Origin: Acidobacterium sp.
GTDB lineage: Bacteria > Acidobacteriota > Vicinamibacteria > Vicinamibacterales > UBA2999
Length of the DNA: 64,000 nucleotides
Assembly: GCA_002737365.1 (NCBI GenBank)
Contig: NSIL01000001.1
Coordinates: forward strand, 62,001-126,000
Reading direction: 5' to 3'
The translations under genes and the position numbers were made by a program. How positions within the stretch are numbered: the first letter of the stretch is position 1; each line of letters opens with the position of its first letter. A model generated the notes under the pieces. That model searched no databases. It was not told the DNA's origin and saw nothing but the letters and a program-made list of their open reading frames with translations. Below are positions 7,697 through 17,383 of this stretch, piece by piece.

Positions 7697-8147
7697 TGCC
7701 TACCTCGTCGCGCTGACCATGCTGTCGCGGCGTGAGCTGTCCGAGGCGCAAATTCGCACCCGCCTGGCTCGGAAAGAATTTGAGGACGATGAGATCGAGA
7801 CCGCGGTGGAGCAGTTGCGGCGGGACGGAACGATCAACGACCGCCGCGTGGCACTGGCCGCCGCCCGCCTCGAAAGCACCATCCGCCACCGTGGCCGCGC
7901 CCGGGTCATCCAGAAGCTGCGCTCGCTCGGCATTGACGGCGACGTGATCGAATCGGCGGTCAACGAAGTGTTCGAAGAAGTGGACGAGGGCGCCCTGCTC
8001 GACCGCGCCTTCGAGCGCCGGCTCCGGGGCAAGGCCCCGAAAGACCTCGACGAAAGAGGCCGCGCCCGCGTGGTCCGCGGCCTGGCTGGTCAGGGCTTCT
8101 CCATTGCTGCCATTTTGAAGCGGCTCAAGGGCACTCCCGACCGATAG
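7689..8147 (+). CDS. recX: regulatory protein RecX
   Basis: 152 residues made of repeated three-helix RecX units: LTMLSRRELSEAQIRTRLARKEF, then RLESTIRHRGRARVIQKLRSLGI, then ARVVRGLAGQGFSIAAILKRL. RecX binds and inhibits RecA filaments. The GTG at 7689 gives a normal N-terminus; it lies within the small repeat at 7674-7696 and has no evident Shine-Dalgarno site. recA itself is not in the window. The alaS start follows 23 bp downstream. Confidence 0.9.
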   Translation: MADAYLVALTMLSRRELSEAQIRTRLARKEFEDDEIETAVEQLRRDGTINDRRVALAAARLESTIRHRGRARVIQKLRSLGIDGDVIESAVNEVFEEVDEGALLDRAFERRLRGKAPKDLDERGRARVVRGLAGQGFSIAAILKRLKGTPDR

Positions 8148-8157
8148 GCAGAGACCT

Positions 8158-8169
8158 TACAATAGGAGG
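8158..8169 (+). promoter_or_regulatory. TACAAT box and AGGAGG directly before alaS
   Basis: TACAAT (8158-8163) is followed immediately by AGGAGG (8164-8169) and the ATG at 8170. A Shine-Dalgarno touching the start is too close for normal use, whereas a -10 ending 6 nt before the ATG fits a leaderless transcript. The two readings cannot be separated by eye. Confidence 0.4.
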
Positions 8170-10878
8170 ATGCATCCCCGCGAAATACGCGCCTCCTTCC
8201 TGACGTACTTCGAGCAGCACGGTCACCGCGTGGTCCCCAGCAGCCCGCTGTTGCCTGGCGATGACCCCACCCTGCTGTTCACCAATGCCGGGATGAATCA
8301 GTTCAAGGACGTATTCCTCGGCCGCGAGAGGCGAGACTACAACCGCGCCACGACCTCGCAGAAGTGCATGCGCGTCAGCGGCAAGCACAACGATCTCGAC
8401 AACGTCGGTCCCTCGCTGCGCCACCACACCTTCTTCGAGATGCTCGGCAATTTCTCATTCGGCAACTACTTCAAGCACGACGCGATCGAGCTGGCGTGGA
8501 ACCTGCTGACCAGGGAATGGAAGCTGGATCCGGCCACGCTGTACGTCACGGTCTTCAAGGGCGCGCCTGGCATTCCGCGCGACGAAGACGCCTACCAGCG
8601 CTGGCTGGACTTCGTCCCCGCTGACCACATTGGCGAACTGGGCATGGCCGACAACTTCTGGGCCATGGGCGACACCGGCCCATGTGGCCGCTGCTCTGAG
8701 ATCTACGTGGACCGCGGCGCCACGGTGCCCGGTACCGGCAACTTCGTCGTGGATGTCGAGTCGGGCAGCGAGCGCTTCGTCGAGATCTGGAACAACGTGT
8801 TCATGGAGTTCGAGCGTGACGACCAGGGCACGCTCACGCCGCTGCCGGCACCGTCGATCGACACCGGCATGGGTCTCGAGCGCATCGCGGCGGTCATGCA
8901 GGGCACCACCTCGAACTACGACACGCCGCTGTTCATGCCGCTGCTGACGGCGATCGGCGAGCAGACCGGCCACGTGTATGGCAAGTCGATGTCGGCCACC
9001 GACATCTCCATGCGCGTGGTCGCCGATCACGTCCGCGCCGCGACCTTCCTGATCGCTGATGGTGTCGTCCCGTCGAACGAATGGCGAGGCTACGTGCTGC
9101 GCAAGATCATGCGCCGCGCCATGCGGCACGGCCGCAAGCTCGGCAAGCATGAGCCGTTCCTGTTTTCGCTCGCTGACGTCCTGATTCAGGAGATGGGCGA
9201 CGCCTATCCAGAGCTCAAGGCCGGACGCGACTCGGTGGTGCTGGTGATCAAGAGCGAAGAAGAACGCTTCGACGCCGTGCTCACCGGCGGCCTGCCCCGC
9301 CTCGAGGAGGTGCTTGAGCGCGCGGCCAAGACGACCAGGGTGCTACCAGGAGACGAGGCCTTCAAACTGTACGACACCTTCGGCCTGCCCCGCGACTTCA
9401 TCGAGGATCTCGCTGTCAACCAGGGGCTGGGGTTCGACGCCGAAGGATTCGACGCCGCCATGGATGGCCAGAAGGCCAAGGCCCGCGCCGGCAGTTCGTT
9501 CGACAGCAAGAAGGGCGACAATTTTACTTTCATGGCCGGCGACGAGCGCGAGGAACTGCGTGCCGTCGGTGATCACTTCGATGGCTACACCGAGACCACG
9601 CTGAAGGGCGTCCCGGTGCTGGCCCTGTTCAACGACCAGAACACCTCGGTCGTTTCACTCGAGGCCGGCGAGAACGGCTACGTCGCCCTCGGCAAGACGC
9701 CGTTCTACCTCGAGGCCGGTGGCCAGGTCTCAGACCAGGGTTGGATGGAGCCGGCATCGGGCCAGCGTTTGCGCGTCACAGGCGTCTCGCGCCTTGGGCC
9801 GGGCCTGCCACGCCTGCACCGCGTGGAGAACATTGAAGGCCGGCTCGCGCTGCGCGACCTGGTGACGACGCACGTCGACGTGGCATTGCGTGATGCGACT
9901 CGGCGCAATCACACCGGCACGCACTTGCTGCACGCAGCGCTGCGCAAGGTGCTGGGCCCGCACGTCAAGCAAGCAGGCTCACTCGTCTCGCCCGATCGCC
10001 TGCGTTTCGACTTTCAGCATTTCTCGGCGGTGACCACCGAACAACTGCTCGACGTCGAGCGCATCGTCAATTCCGCAATCCTGAAAAATGACGCGCTGAG
10101 CACTGCGGTCCGTAATACGCAGGAAGCCATCGCCGCTGGCGCGATGGCGCTGTTCGGTGAGAAATACGGCGATCAGGTCCGCGTGGTCGCGGTCGGCGAC
10201 GGTTCGTTCAGCACCGAACTCTGTGGCGGCACGCACGTGAAAGCCACTGGCGACATCGGCTCGTTGTTGATTACCGCCGAGTCCGGCGTCGCCGCCGGCG
10301 TGCGGCGCGTCGAGGCCGTCACGGGCCTCGGCGCGCTCGGCCTTGCGCGGCAAGCGCTCGATGAGGTCAAGATGGCGATGGACGTGTCAGGGGCCAAGCG
10401 CGGCGAGGTGCCGCTCTACATCCAGGGCATCCAGCAAGTCCTGAGCAAGACGCAGAAAGACCTTCAGCAGGCTAAGACGAAGCTCGCGATTGGCGGCACC
10501 GGCGGCGGCACCGACGAAGACCAGGTGGAGATTTCCGGCACCACGTTCATTGCCCGCGAGGTCAAGGACGTGGACAAAGAATCGCTCCGCGCTCTCGCCG
10601 ACACCCTCAAGTCGCGGCTCAAGAGCGGTGTGATCGTCTTGGCCGCAGCCATGCCTGACGGTAAGGTGTCGCTGGTCGCCACCGTGACGCCAGACGTGGC
10701 GACGAAGGCGCCCGCTGGCCAACTCGTGAAGCAGTTGGCGCCGATCGTGGGCGGCGGCGGGGGGGGTCGCGCCGACTTTGCCGAGGCCGGCGGCAAAGAT
10801 CCGGCGAAGATTCAGGATTTACTGAAGGAAGCCCGTGGGTTGGTCGAAAAGCTCCTCGCCGCCGATAAGGTAAGCTGA
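8170..10878 (+). CDS. alaS: alanyl-tRNA synthetase
   Basis: 902 residues, close to the usual ~875. The class II catalytic core is at the N-terminus (SPLLPGDDPTLLFTNAGMNQFK, LRHHTFFEMLGNFSFGNYFK). The editing domain carries the zinc-site motifs HTGTHLLHAAL and CGGTH, and the C-Ala/DHHA1-type region ends with GGGGGGRADFAEAGGKD. It charges tRNA-Ala and clears mischarged Ser and Gly. ATG at 8170. The lytic transglycosylase starts 6 bp after its stop, so the two are probably co-transcribed. Confidence 0.97.
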   Translation: MHPREIRASFLTYFEQHGHRVVPSSPLLPGDDPTLLFTNAGMNQFKDVFLGRERRDYNRATTSQKCMRVSGKHNDLDNVGPSLRHHTFFEMLGNFSFGNYFKHDAIELAWNLLTREWKLDPATLYVTVFKGAPGIPRDEDAYQRWLDFVPADHIGELGMADNFWAMGDTGPCGRCSEIYVDRGATVPGTGNFVVDVESGSERFVEIWNNVFMEFERDDQGTLTPLPAPSIDTGMGLERIAAVMQGTTSNYDTPLFMPLLTAIGEQTGHVYGKSMSATDISMRVVADHVRAATFLIADGVVPSNEWRGYVLRKIMRRAMRHGRKLGKHEPFLFSLADVLIQEMGDAYPELKAGRDSVVLVIKSEEERFDAVLTGGLPRLEEVLERAAKTTRVLPGDEAFKLYDTFGLPRDFIEDLAVNQGLGFDAEGFDAAMDGQKAKARAGSSFDSKKGDNFTFMAGDEREELRAVGDHFDGYTETTLKGVPVLALFNDQNTSVVSLEAGENGYVALGKTPFYLEAGGQVSDQGWMEPASGQRLRVTGVSRLGPGLPRLHRVENIEGRLALRDLVTTHVDVALRDATRRNHTGTHLLHAALRKVLGPHVKQAGSLVSPDRLRFDFQHFSAVTTEQLLDVERIVNSAILKNDALSTAVRNTQEAIAAGAMALFGEKYGDQVRVVAVGDGSFSTELCGGTHVKATGDIGSLLITAESGVAAGVRRVEAVTGLGALGLARQALDEVKMAMDVSGAKRGEVPLYIQGIQQVLSKTQKDLQQAKTKLAIGGTGGGTDEDQVEISGTTFIAREVKDVDKESLRALADTLKSRLKSGVIVLAAAMPDGKVSLVATVTPDVATKAPAGQLVKQLAPIVGGGGGGRADFAEAGGKDPAKIQDLLKEARGLVEKLLAADKVS

Positions 10879-10884
10879 GGCTTC

Positions 10885-11577
10885 TTGAAGAACGGTCTAC
10901 TTCTTTTCGTCCTGACTATCGGCCTGGCTTCACCCGCCGCCGCCCAGATTTATTCTTGGCGCGATGCCGATGGCAAACTCGTGCTGTCGGACCAGCCGCG
11001 CGTGGACCGCGGCACAATGACGACGTACGCCGTGTCTGGGGCCACCACCGTCCGCGCCACGAAGCCACTAATACCCAGCCTCAAGAGCACCCGCTACGAC
11101 GCCTCCATTAACGAGCATTCGAGCCGGATGGGCGTCTCCGCCGATCTGGTGCGCGCCGTGATCCAGGTGGAATCGGCCTTCAACCCCTCCGCCGTCTCGA
11201 CCAAGGGCGCCATGGGCCTGATGCAGCTGATGCCCGCCACCGCCCGTGAGCTGGGCGTGACGAACCCGTTCGAGCCCGACCAGAATATTCGCGGCGGCGT
11301 GACCTATTTGAAGCGCCTGCTGGACCGCTACGACCACAAGGTCGAATTGGCGCTGGCCGCCTACAACGCGGGCATGGGCAACGTCGAAAAATACGGCGAC
11401 GTGCCCCCGTTCAAGGAAACGCGCAACTACGTGAAGAAGATCACCGGTGCGGCCCCCTCGGCCCCGTCCAACGCCATCTACAAGTGGATGGAGGTGGTCG
11501 ACGGCAAGCCGGTCGCCCGATATTCCAACAAACCCCCGGAATCGGGCGCCTACGAAGTCGTGTCGTCCAGACGCTAA
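10885..11577 (+). CDS. lytic transglycosylase, SLT domain with DUF4124-like N-terminus
   Basis: 230 residues. A signal peptide (to about residue 20, ...SPAAA) precedes a DUF4124-like segment (IYSWRDADGKLVLSDQP). The soluble-lytic-transglycosylase domain (about 75-195) has catalytic Glu in VIQVESAFNPSAVS, then KGAMGLMQLMPATA and LALAAYNAGMGNVEKY. It cleaves peptidoglycan glycan strands in the periplasm to give anhydromuropeptides. The start is a TTG at 10885 with GAGG 4 nt upstream, overlapping the alaS stop region. A GCCCC-TTC-GGGGC hairpin lies 10 bp after the stop (11587-11599) without a U-run. Confidence 0.9.
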   Translation: MKNGLLLFVLTIGLASPAAAQIYSWRDADGKLVLSDQPRVDRGTMTTYAVSGATTVRATKPLIPSLKSTRYDASINEHSSRMGVSADLVRAVIQVESAFNPSAVSTKGAMGLMQLMPATARELGVTNPFEPDQNIRGGVTYLKRLLDRYDHKVELALAAYNAGMGNVEKYGDVPPFKETRNYVKKITGAAPSAPSNAIYKWMEVVDGKPVARYSNKPPESGAYEVVSSRR

Positions 11578-11631
11578 CCCGTTTTCGCCCCTTCGGGGCT
11601 TCGGCGCGGCAGGCTCGCGGCGTCCTCGTGA

Positions 11632-11637
11632 TATGAT
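11632..11637 (+). promoter_or_regulatory. -10-like TATGAT for rpsT
   Basis: TATGAT lies 38 nt before the rpsT GTG start, leaving a conventional leader that contains a GAGG (11664-11667). Confidence 0.35.
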
Positions 11638-11675
11638 TACGCGTTTAGAATTCCTTTGAGATTGAGGTCTGTGAC

Positions 11676-11936
11676 GTGGCGAAGAGAAACAAGTCGGCCC
11701 TGAAGGCCAATCGGCAGAATGTGAAGCGGCGCGAACACAACCGTGAGTTGCGCTCGAAGCTCCGTACGGGCCTGAAGGCTGTCCGGAAGTCACTCGACGA
11801 CAAGAATGTCGACGGCGCGAAGGCCGCCCTGAAGACGCTGCAGTCGCTCGTGGACAAGATGGCCACCAAGGGCATCATCCACAAGAACACGGCATCGCGC
11901 TTGAAGTCGCGCCTCGCCGCCAAAGCCGGCAAGTAG
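11676..11936 (+). CDS. rpsT: 30S ribosomal protein S20
   Basis: 86 residues starting MAKRNKSALKANRQN, lysine/arginine rich and helical throughout, with KKx-type ending ASRLKSRLAAKAGK; both length and sequence match bS20, which binds 16S rRNA near the base of the small subunit. GTG start at 11676. It is followed by a strong hairpin shared with the convergent holA gene. Confidence 0.97.
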   Translation: MAKRNKSALKANRQNVKRREHNRELRSKLRTGLKAVRKSLDDKNVDGAKAALKTLQSLVDKMATKGIIHKNTASRLKSRLAAKAGK

Positions 11937-11945
11937 TGTCAGGAG

Positions 11946-11965
11946 GGCGGCACTTCAGTGCCGCC
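11946..11965. terminator. bidirectional hairpin between rpsT and holA
   Basis: Perfect 8-bp stem GGCGGCAC / GTGCCGCC with loop TTCA, placed 9 bp after rpsT and 6 bp after holA on the other strand. TGGTTCTT follows it on the plus strand, a weak U-rich tail. Confidence 0.6.
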
Positions 11966-11971
11966 TGGTTC

Positions 11972-12964
11972 TTACCTCCCGCAAATCTCCACCACCAGCC
12001 TCTCCAGGAGAAATCGTGGGGCGCCAACCGACGATTTGATTGCCAGGTCGGTGCGGAACACCGCGTCGAGGCTGTTCTTGACGCGCGTGTCTGGCCGTAA
12101 GCGAATTGCGGCCGCGCGAATTTGCCCCAGGATCATCGGCGGCTGCGCGCCGGCATCAATCTGCGCCGCGATCTCCCGCAGCGCACCGGCGGCATCGGCG
12201 TTCCAAATCGCCTTGCCCAGGGCAAAGTCCTCACCCGGCTCATTCTGCGGCATCACCAGGTCGCGGATGTGGTTGGCGGTAATCGCCGACTCCCCCGCCG
12301 CGTAGAGCACCAGCTTCTCGATCTCGGCGCGGATACGGCCCAGGCTCAAGCCGGTCGTGGCGAGCAACAGCGACAGTGCCTTGGGCTCAATGGTGAGTTC
12401 GTCCTTGTCGAGACGCTTCTGGATCCAGGTGACGGCATCACGGTCTGAGGCGAGCGACCCACAATCCACGCAGTCGGCCTTTTTCCTCAGCAGCTTCACC
12501 AGGCGGCGATTGCCGTCCAGCCCGCCGGCGACGAATACGAGCGTCGTCATGGGCTCGGGCTTCTCGCAGTAGGCCTCGAGTTCCTCGGCTGGTGTGGAGC
12601 CGCGCTTGCCCTTCTTGACCAGATCCAGCGAGCCTTGCGAATCGTCTTCGTCCTTGCCACCGCGCTTGGGCGACAACAGGGTCTCGGCCTCGTGGATGAT
12701 GATGACCCGCCGCGGCGACATCATCGGCAGGGTGCGAGCCGTGGAGAGAATGGCGCCGATCAGCGAGTCGCGGCCGGCCGCGTTGCCGGCCTCATTCGCG
12801 TAGAGACTCTCGACGTTGAAGGCATGCAAGCCCTCGTCCACGACCCCGGCAAACTCAAGCGCGAGGTCGTGCCGCGACTGCAGGTCGTCGCCCTCGAGCA
12901 GGTAGAGCGGCGCCGTCTTGCCCGACTTGATCAGCTTGCGGACGTCGACGGGGGTCAGGTTCAT
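11972..12964 (-). CDS. holA: DNA polymerase III delta subunit
   Basis: 330 residues. Recognisable HolA layout: N-terminal domain APLYLLEGDDLQSRHDLAL, a central region with the TLVFVAGG strand and a variable acidic insert (about 95-125), and a C-terminal helical collar domain (LLLATTGLSLGRIRAEIEKLVLYAAGES and DLVMPQNEPGEDFALGKAIW). Delta opens the beta sliding clamp in the clamp-loader complex. Its P-loop is degenerate, as expected for the family. ATG at 12964. It is the last gene of the HDAC-leuS-lptE-holA run, an order (leuS-lptE-holA) also known in Proteobacteria. Confidence 0.88.
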   Translation of the reverse strand: MNLTPVDVRKLIKSGKTAPLYLLEGDDLQSRHDLALEFAGVVDEGLHAFNVESLYANEAGNAAGRDSLIGAILSTARTLPMMSPRRVIIIHEAETLLSPKRGGKDEDDSQGSLDLVKKGKRGSTPAEELEAYCEKPEPMTTLVFVAGGLDGNRRLVKLLRKKADCVDCGSLASDRDAVTWIQKRLDKDELTIEPKALSLLLATTGLSLGRIRAEIEKLVLYAAGESAITANHIRDLVMPQNEPGEDFALGKAIWNADAAGALREIAAQIDAGAQPPMILGQIRAAAIRLRPDTRVKNSLDAVFRTDLAIKSSVGAPRFLLERLVVEICGR

Positions 12965-12977
12965 TGCGTTACTTTTC

Positions 12978-13006
12978 GGATCCCGGGTCCCGGGTCACGG
13001 ATCCCG
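12978..13006. repeat. GGATCCCGGGTCCCGGGTC-type repeat, intergenic copy
   Basis: Nearly the whole lptE-holA gap is the palindrome-rich string from CGGATCCCGGG to CGGATCCCG. A longer related block sits in frame in the deaminase gene at 34732-34797. Confidence 0.55.
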
Positions 13007-13558
13007 TCAGAAGGCTTCCAGAATGGCGCTGACGACCGACTTGGCGAAGTCGGTGGCGACGCGGTCGAAGGCCGCGCGATTGCTGCCGGCAAGCGCCGAG
13101 AAATCCTGCACGGTGCTGGTCGGCGTGCCGAGGTCGTACTCCTCGGAAAACGACAGCGCCGCGTTCTCCCACAACGTCTTCTGTTGCTTGACGTCTTCGA
13201 AGGCCACCTTGGCGACCATCGTGAAGCGATAGCGCGAGGCCAGTTGCGCATCGTTCAGTCCGACCGGCTGAGTCGAGACCGCGGTGATTTCACCGCGAAC
13301 AATGCCATCGGCACCAGCCTCGGCCGGAATGACGGTGTAGCGGCCGCTGGCCTGGAACTCCTCGCGCACTTTCTGGGTGAGGATCTGCTCAATGGTCGGG
13401 TTCGGCGTGGTGTTACCGAACATCGGGATGCCGAGCGTCTGAATGTAGGCCGGCAGGAACGAGCCTCGGCCGGCCAGCGCATAGCCGCACGAGGCCGCAC
13501 TTACGCCGGCCGCCAGGGCGGGGAACGCTCGCAACACCTGCCGTCTGGTGAGAATCAT
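13007..13558 (-). CDS. lptE: LPS-assembly lipoprotein LptE
   Basis: 183 residues. The N-terminus is a lipoprotein signal with lipobox-like SAASC (Cys24), followed by GYALAGRG as in LptE/RlpB proteins, then the IQTLGIPMFGNTTPNPTIE segment and beta-rich remainder (GEITAVSTQPVG, ASRYRFTMVAKVAFED). LptE plugs the LptD barrel and helps place LPS in the outer membrane. The signal contains TRRQVLRAF, a twin-arginine-like motif that is unusual for LptE. It starts 9 bp after leuS ends. lptD is not in the window. Confidence 0.85.
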   Translation of the reverse strand: MILTRRQVLRAFPALAAGVSAASCGYALAGRGSFLPAYIQTLGIPMFGNTTPNPTIEQILTQKVREEFQASGRYTVIPAEAGADGIVRGEITAVSTQPVGLNDAQLASRYRFTMVAKVAFEDVKQQKTLWENAALSFSEEYDLGTPTSTVQDFSALAGSNRAAFDRVATDFAKSVVSAILEAF

Positions 13559-13567
13559 CTCCCGCTA

Positions 13568-16030
13568 TTAGGCCACAACCACCGAAACAAGGCGACCCTT
13601 GGCAATGACCACCTTCCTGATCGTCTTGCCGGCGGTGTGCGCCTGCACGTTCGGGTCGGCGAGCGCTAATGCCTCCAGGGCCTGGTCGTCGATGTCGGGC
13701 GCGGCGACCACGCGGCCACGCAGCTTGCCGTTGACCTGCACCGGAATCTCCAGTTCCTCGGCCTTGGCGACGATGGCGTCAAACGCGGGCCACGATGCCC
13801 CGGCCAGGCCGTCGGCGTGTCCGTACATCTGCCACAGCTCTTCCATGGTGTGCGGCGCGAATGGCGACAGCATGACGATCAGCGTCTCGATCGCCTCGCG
13901 CGCCACCTTGGGCGCCTGTGCCGAGCGTTTATCCTCCGTAGCATTAGCGGCGGAGAACCGATCGGTGAAGGCATACAACTCGTTGACCAGCTCCATCATC
14001 GCCGAGACTGCCGTGTTCATCTGCTGCCGCACGTCGATATCGGCGGTCACCCGACGAATCGTGTCGTGCGTCTTACGCCGCAGACCGCGCTCGGCTGCTG
14101 TGAGGCTGGCGTGGTCGATGGGACCAGCGCCAGAGGCGAGCACTTGCTCGCGCCACTGATCGGCACCGCGCCACACGCGCGCCAGGAAGCGGAAGCTGCC
14201 TTCAAGTCCCGAATCAGACCACTCGACTTCTTTCTCGGGTGGGGCCACGAACATCACGTACAAGCGCAACGCGTCGGAGCCGTACTTCTGGATCATCGAG
14301 TCCGGATCGACGACGTTGCCCTTTGACTTCGACATCACCGCGCCGTCCTTCAGCACCATGCCCTGCGTCAACAGGTGCGTGAACGGCTCGACATGGTCGA
14401 TCATGCCGAGATCGTGGAAGACACGGGCAAAGAAGCGCGAGTAGATCAGGTGCAGGATGGCGTGCTCGACGCCGCCGCTGTAAAAGTCGACCGGGCACCA
14501 GTAGGCGACCTTCTTCGGGTCGAACGGCATCTGGTCGTTGTGGGCGTCGGCGAACCGGTAGAAGTACCAGGACGAATCGACAAACGTGTCCATGGTGTCG
14601 GTCTCGCGCCGGGCCGGACCGCCACACTTCGGACACTTGACGTTGACGAATTCCGGCACGCTTGCCAGCGGCGAGTCGCCGCGACCCGTGAACTCTGTGA
14701 TCATCGGCAGGGTCACGGGGAGCTGGTAGTCCGGGACCGGCACGACCCCGTCCACCGGGCAATGGATCATCGGGATGGGCGTCCCCCAATACCGCTGTCG
14801 CGAGATGCCCCAGTCCTTCAACCGGAACTGCACCGTGCCCTCACCAATGCCGCGCTCCTCGGCCTCTTCAGTAATGGCCTTGATAGCCTCAGCCGCCGGC
14901 ATCCCGGTGTACAGGCCCGACTCGATCAGCACCTCGTCGTCGTTGATCACCGGGACGATCGGCAAATCGTACTTCGTAGCGAACTCGCGATCGCGGTCGT
15001 CGTGCGCCGCCACGCCCATCACCGCGCCGGTGCCGTACTCGGCCAGCACGTAGTTGGCGACCCAAATCGGCATGGGCTGGTTCGTGAAGGGATTGATCAC
15101 AAAGCGGCCGGTGAAGAAGCCTTCCTTCTCCACTTCTCCGGTCAGCCGGCCGGAGCGGTCCTGCGATCGGAACCGCTGCACCTTCTCCATGAAGGCCTTT
15201 TCGTCCTGCGACTCCTTGGCGAACGACGTCACGAGGGCGTGTTCAGGAGCCAGCATCATGAACGTGGCGCCGTAAATGGTGTCGATGCGCGTCGTGAACA
15301 CTTCGATCGACGCGTCATCGCCCTGGATCGCGAACCTGACCTTGGCACCTTCCGAACGCCCGATCCAGTTCCGCTGCATCGTCAGAACCTTCTCGGGCCA
15401 CTTCGACAGGCCTTCGGCGGCGTGCAGCAGGTCATCGGCGTAGTGCGTGATCTTGAAGAACCACTGCTCCAGATCCTTCTGCGTCACCTGGGTGCCGCAG
15501 CGCCAGCAGGCGCCGTCGACCACCTGTTCGTTGGCCAGCACGGTGTGGCAGCTCGGGCACCAGTTGACGGTCGAGCGGCGGCGATAGGCCAGGCCCTTCT
15601 CGAACATGCGCGTGAACAGCCACTGGTTCCAGCGGTAGTAGTTCGGCAGGCACGTAGCCAGCTCGCGGCCCCACGCGTAGCTGATGCCCAGGCGCTGCAA
15701 CTGCCCCTTCATGTGCGCGATGTTGCCGAGCGTGGACGTCTCGGGATGAATGCCGTTCTTGATGGCGGCGTTCTCCGCCGGCAGCCCGAACGCATCCCAC
15801 CCAAACGGGTGCAGCACGTTGAAGCCCTGCAGCCGCTTCAGGCGCGAGACGACGTCGCCGATGATGTAGTTGCGGACGTGACCGACGTGCGCGTGCCCCG
15901 AGGGATACGCGAACATCTCGAGGCAGTAGAACTTCGGCTTCGCGTGGTCTTCGGTGACTTCAAACGCCTGGGTGTCGGCCCAGTGCTGCTGCCATTTCTT
16001 GTCGAGGTCTTGCGGATGATATTCAGCCAC
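13568..16030 (-). CDS. leuS: leucyl-tRNA synthetase
   Basis: 820 residues, typical bacterial length. The HIGH-type motif is [14 protein letters not shown], the zinc/CP1 region has [21 protein letters not shown], the editing site has [15 protein letters not shown], and the KMSKS loop reads [14 protein letters not shown]. The C-terminal anticodon-binding and Leu-specific domains ([13 protein letters not shown]) are complete. It charges tRNA-Leu. GTG start at 16030, 18 bp after the HDAC-like gene's stop, so the two are likely co-transcribed. Confidence 0.97.
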   Translation of the reverse strand: MAEYHPQDLDKKWQQHWADTQAFEVTEDHAKPKFYCLEMFAYPSGHAHVGHVRNYIIGDVVSRLKRLQGFNVLHPFGWDAFGLPAENAAIKNGIHPETSTLGNIAHMKGQLQRLGISYAWGRELATCLPNYYRWNQWLFTRMFEKGLAYRRRSTVNWCPSCHTVLANEQVVDGACWRCGTQVTQKDLEQWFFKITHYADDLLHAAEGLSKWPEKVLTMQRNWIGRSEGAKVRFAIQGDDASIEVFTTRIDTIYGATFMMLAPEHALVTSFAKESQDEKAFMEKVQRFRSQDRSGRLTGEVEKEGFFTGRFVINPFTNQPMPIWVANYVLAEYGTGAVMGVAAHDDRDREFATKYDLPIVPVINDDEVLIESGLYTGMPAAEAIKAITEEAEERGIGEGTVQFRLKDWGISRQRYWGTPIPMIHCPVDGVVPVPDYQLPVTLPMITEFTGRGDSPLASVPEFVNVKCPKCGGPARRETDTMDTFVDSSWYFYRFADAHNDQMPFDPKKVAYWCPVDFYSGGVEHAILHLIYSRFFARVFHDLGMIDHVEPFTHLLTQGMVLKDGAVMSKSKGNVVDPDSMIQKYGSDALRLYVMFVAPPEKEVEWSDSGLEGSFRFLARVWRGADQWREQVLASGAGPIDHASLTAAERGLRRKTHDTIRRVTADIDVRQQMNTAVSAMMELVNELYAFTDRFSAANATEDKRSAQAPKVAREAIETLIVMLSPFAPHTMEELWQMYGHADGLAGASWPAFDAIVAKAEELEIPVQVNGKLRGRVVAAPDIDDQALEALALADPNVQAHTAGKTIRKVVIAKGRLVSVVVA

Positions 16031-16048
16031 GGTGATCCATCGATTTTA

Positions 16049-16975
16049 CTACCGACAGACCTCAATCACCGCATCCAGGCTGTCTGACAGGGCCTTCAGG
16101 TCGTAGCCGCCTTCGGTCACGAGCACCACCCGGCCCTCGCACATCTCGTCCGCCACGCGCAGAAGGGCCTGGGTCAGACGGGCGAAGCCGGCGGTGGTCA
16201 TGCGGAGCTGCCCCAGCGGGTCCTGCTCGTGGGCATCGAAGCCGGCCGAGATCATCAGCAGCTCCGGCTTGAACTCACGCAGCCGCGGCAGCACCGTCTC
16301 CGCATACGTTCGCTCGACGACATCGTCCCGGTCACCCATCTTGAGCGGGACATTGAGGGTAAACCCCTCTCCCGCTCCCCGTCCGGTCTCGCTTGCCGCG
16401 CCACTGCCAGGCCAGAACGGGTACTGATGCGACGACACGAACAACACGCTCGGGTCCTCGTAGAACATCGCCTGCGTGCCGTTGCCGTGGTGGACGTCAT
16501 AGTCCACGATCGCCACGCGCGACACCCCCCGCGACCGCGCATAGGCAGCGCCGACGGCGATGTTGTTGTAGAGGCAGAAACCCATCGCCTTATCAGCCTC
16601 GGCGTGATGGCCCGGCGGCCGCACCATGGCCAGCGCGCGCGATCCTGGAGGACCGTCTAGCGCATGATCAACAGCCGTCAACACCGCCCCGGCCGCGAGC
16701 CGGGCGATACCGTCAGAGTCGGGCGAGGTGAACGTGTCCTCGTCGATCATCGACGCACGCCCTCGTCGCGCGACGATGCCGGCGACGTGTTCGCGTGTGT
16801 GAACGCGAGCCAGGTCCTCGTCCGTGGCCGATCGCGGTTCGACCACAGTGCCGCCCTGTTTGCGAAACCGCGCCGCCACGGCCTCAAGCGTTTCGGCGCG
16901 CTCTGGCCGTTCCGGGTGGCCGGCGGGAGTCACGTGATCGACAAAGCGAAGCGAGCTGACGAGCACGAGAGTCAT
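16049..16975 (-). CDS. histone deacetylase-superfamily (acetoin-utilization/class II-type) zinc hydrolase
   Basis: 308 residues. Core motifs are HPERPERAE near the N-terminus, RPPGHHAEADKAMGFCLYNN (tandem catalytic His), VDYDVHHGNGTQAMFY (zinc ligands Asp and His), SSHQYPFWPGSG and SAGFDAHEQDPL (third zinc ligand Asp). Bacterial members deacetylate acyl-lysines, polyamines or small molecules; the substrate here is unknown. ATG at 16975. It leads the leuS-lptE-holA operon, which does not reveal a substrate. Confidence 0.92.
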   Translation of the reverse strand: MTLVLVSSLRFVDHVTPAGHPERPERAETLEAVAARFRKQGGTVVEPRSATDEDLARVHTREHVAGIVARRGRASMIDEDTFTSPDSDGIARLAAGAVLTAVDHALDGPPGSRALAMVRPPGHHAEADKAMGFCLYNNIAVGAAYARSRGVSRVAIVDYDVHHGNGTQAMFYEDPSVLFVSSHQYPFWPGSGAASETGRGAGEGFTLNVPLKMGDRDDVVERTYAETVLPRLREFKPELLMISAGFDAHEQDPLGQLRMTTAGFARLTQALLRVADEMCEGRVVLVTEGGYDLKALSDSLDAVIEVCR

Positions 16976-16983
16976 GTCTTAGG

Positions 16984-17382
16984 TTATGCCAACCAGTTTT
17001 CAATCCGAAGGCCTCGGACCCGGGCGAATTCTCGCTCGTTGGCGGTCACCAGCGTCAGGTCCAGGGCCAGGGCATAGCTGGCGATCAGCAGGTCGTTGCC
17101 GCCGATCGGCGTCCCCGCCTTCTCCAGCCTGGTGCGGACTCGCGCGTAGATCGTGTCGACCGGTGACTCGTAGGCGGCAACCTCGATGGCGCCCAGAACG
17201 GCTTCGACCTGGCGCGTCAACCGGACCGAGTTTCTCTTGAGAGCCCCATAGCGCAGTTCGGACGCGACAATAATGCTGGTGCAGACGTTTCGTTCCCCGA
17301 CGACGGCAATTCGGGAAGCACAGCGCCCTTGGGGGTTGCGAACCAGATCCGAGACGGTGTTGGTATCGAGCAGGAACCGCAT
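16984..17382 (-). CDS. vapC: VapC-type PIN-domain toxin
   Basis: 132 residues. PIN acidic residues are visible: Asp6 in FLLDTNTVSDL, Glu in IIVASELRYGA, Asp in GGNDLLIASYALA and the ending TANEREFARVRGLRIENW, matching the VapC/FitB type that cleaves RNA (often initiator tRNA or rRNA) and is neutralised by its antitoxin. The start lies 1 bp after the antitoxin stop. It sits just upstream of the HDAC-leuS operon on the same strand, so read-through is possible. Confidence 0.92.
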   Translation of the reverse strand: MRFLLDTNTVSDLVRNPQGRCASRIAVVGERNVCTSIIVASELRYGALKRNSVRLTRQVEAVLGAIEVAAYESPVDTIYARVRTRLEKAGTPIGGNDLLIASYALALDLTLVTANEREFARVRGLRIENWLA

Positions 17383-17383
17383 G

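Noticed and set aside
11587-11599. GCCCC-TTC-GGGGC hairpin after the lytic transglycosylase gene
   Set aside because: Only a 5-bp stem and no U-run; too weak to call a terminator with confidence.
14375-16087. 570-codon open frame on the plus strand
   Set aside because: It is entirely antisense to leuS, has Arg/His-rich composition typical of a shadow frame in GC-rich DNA and shows no domain.
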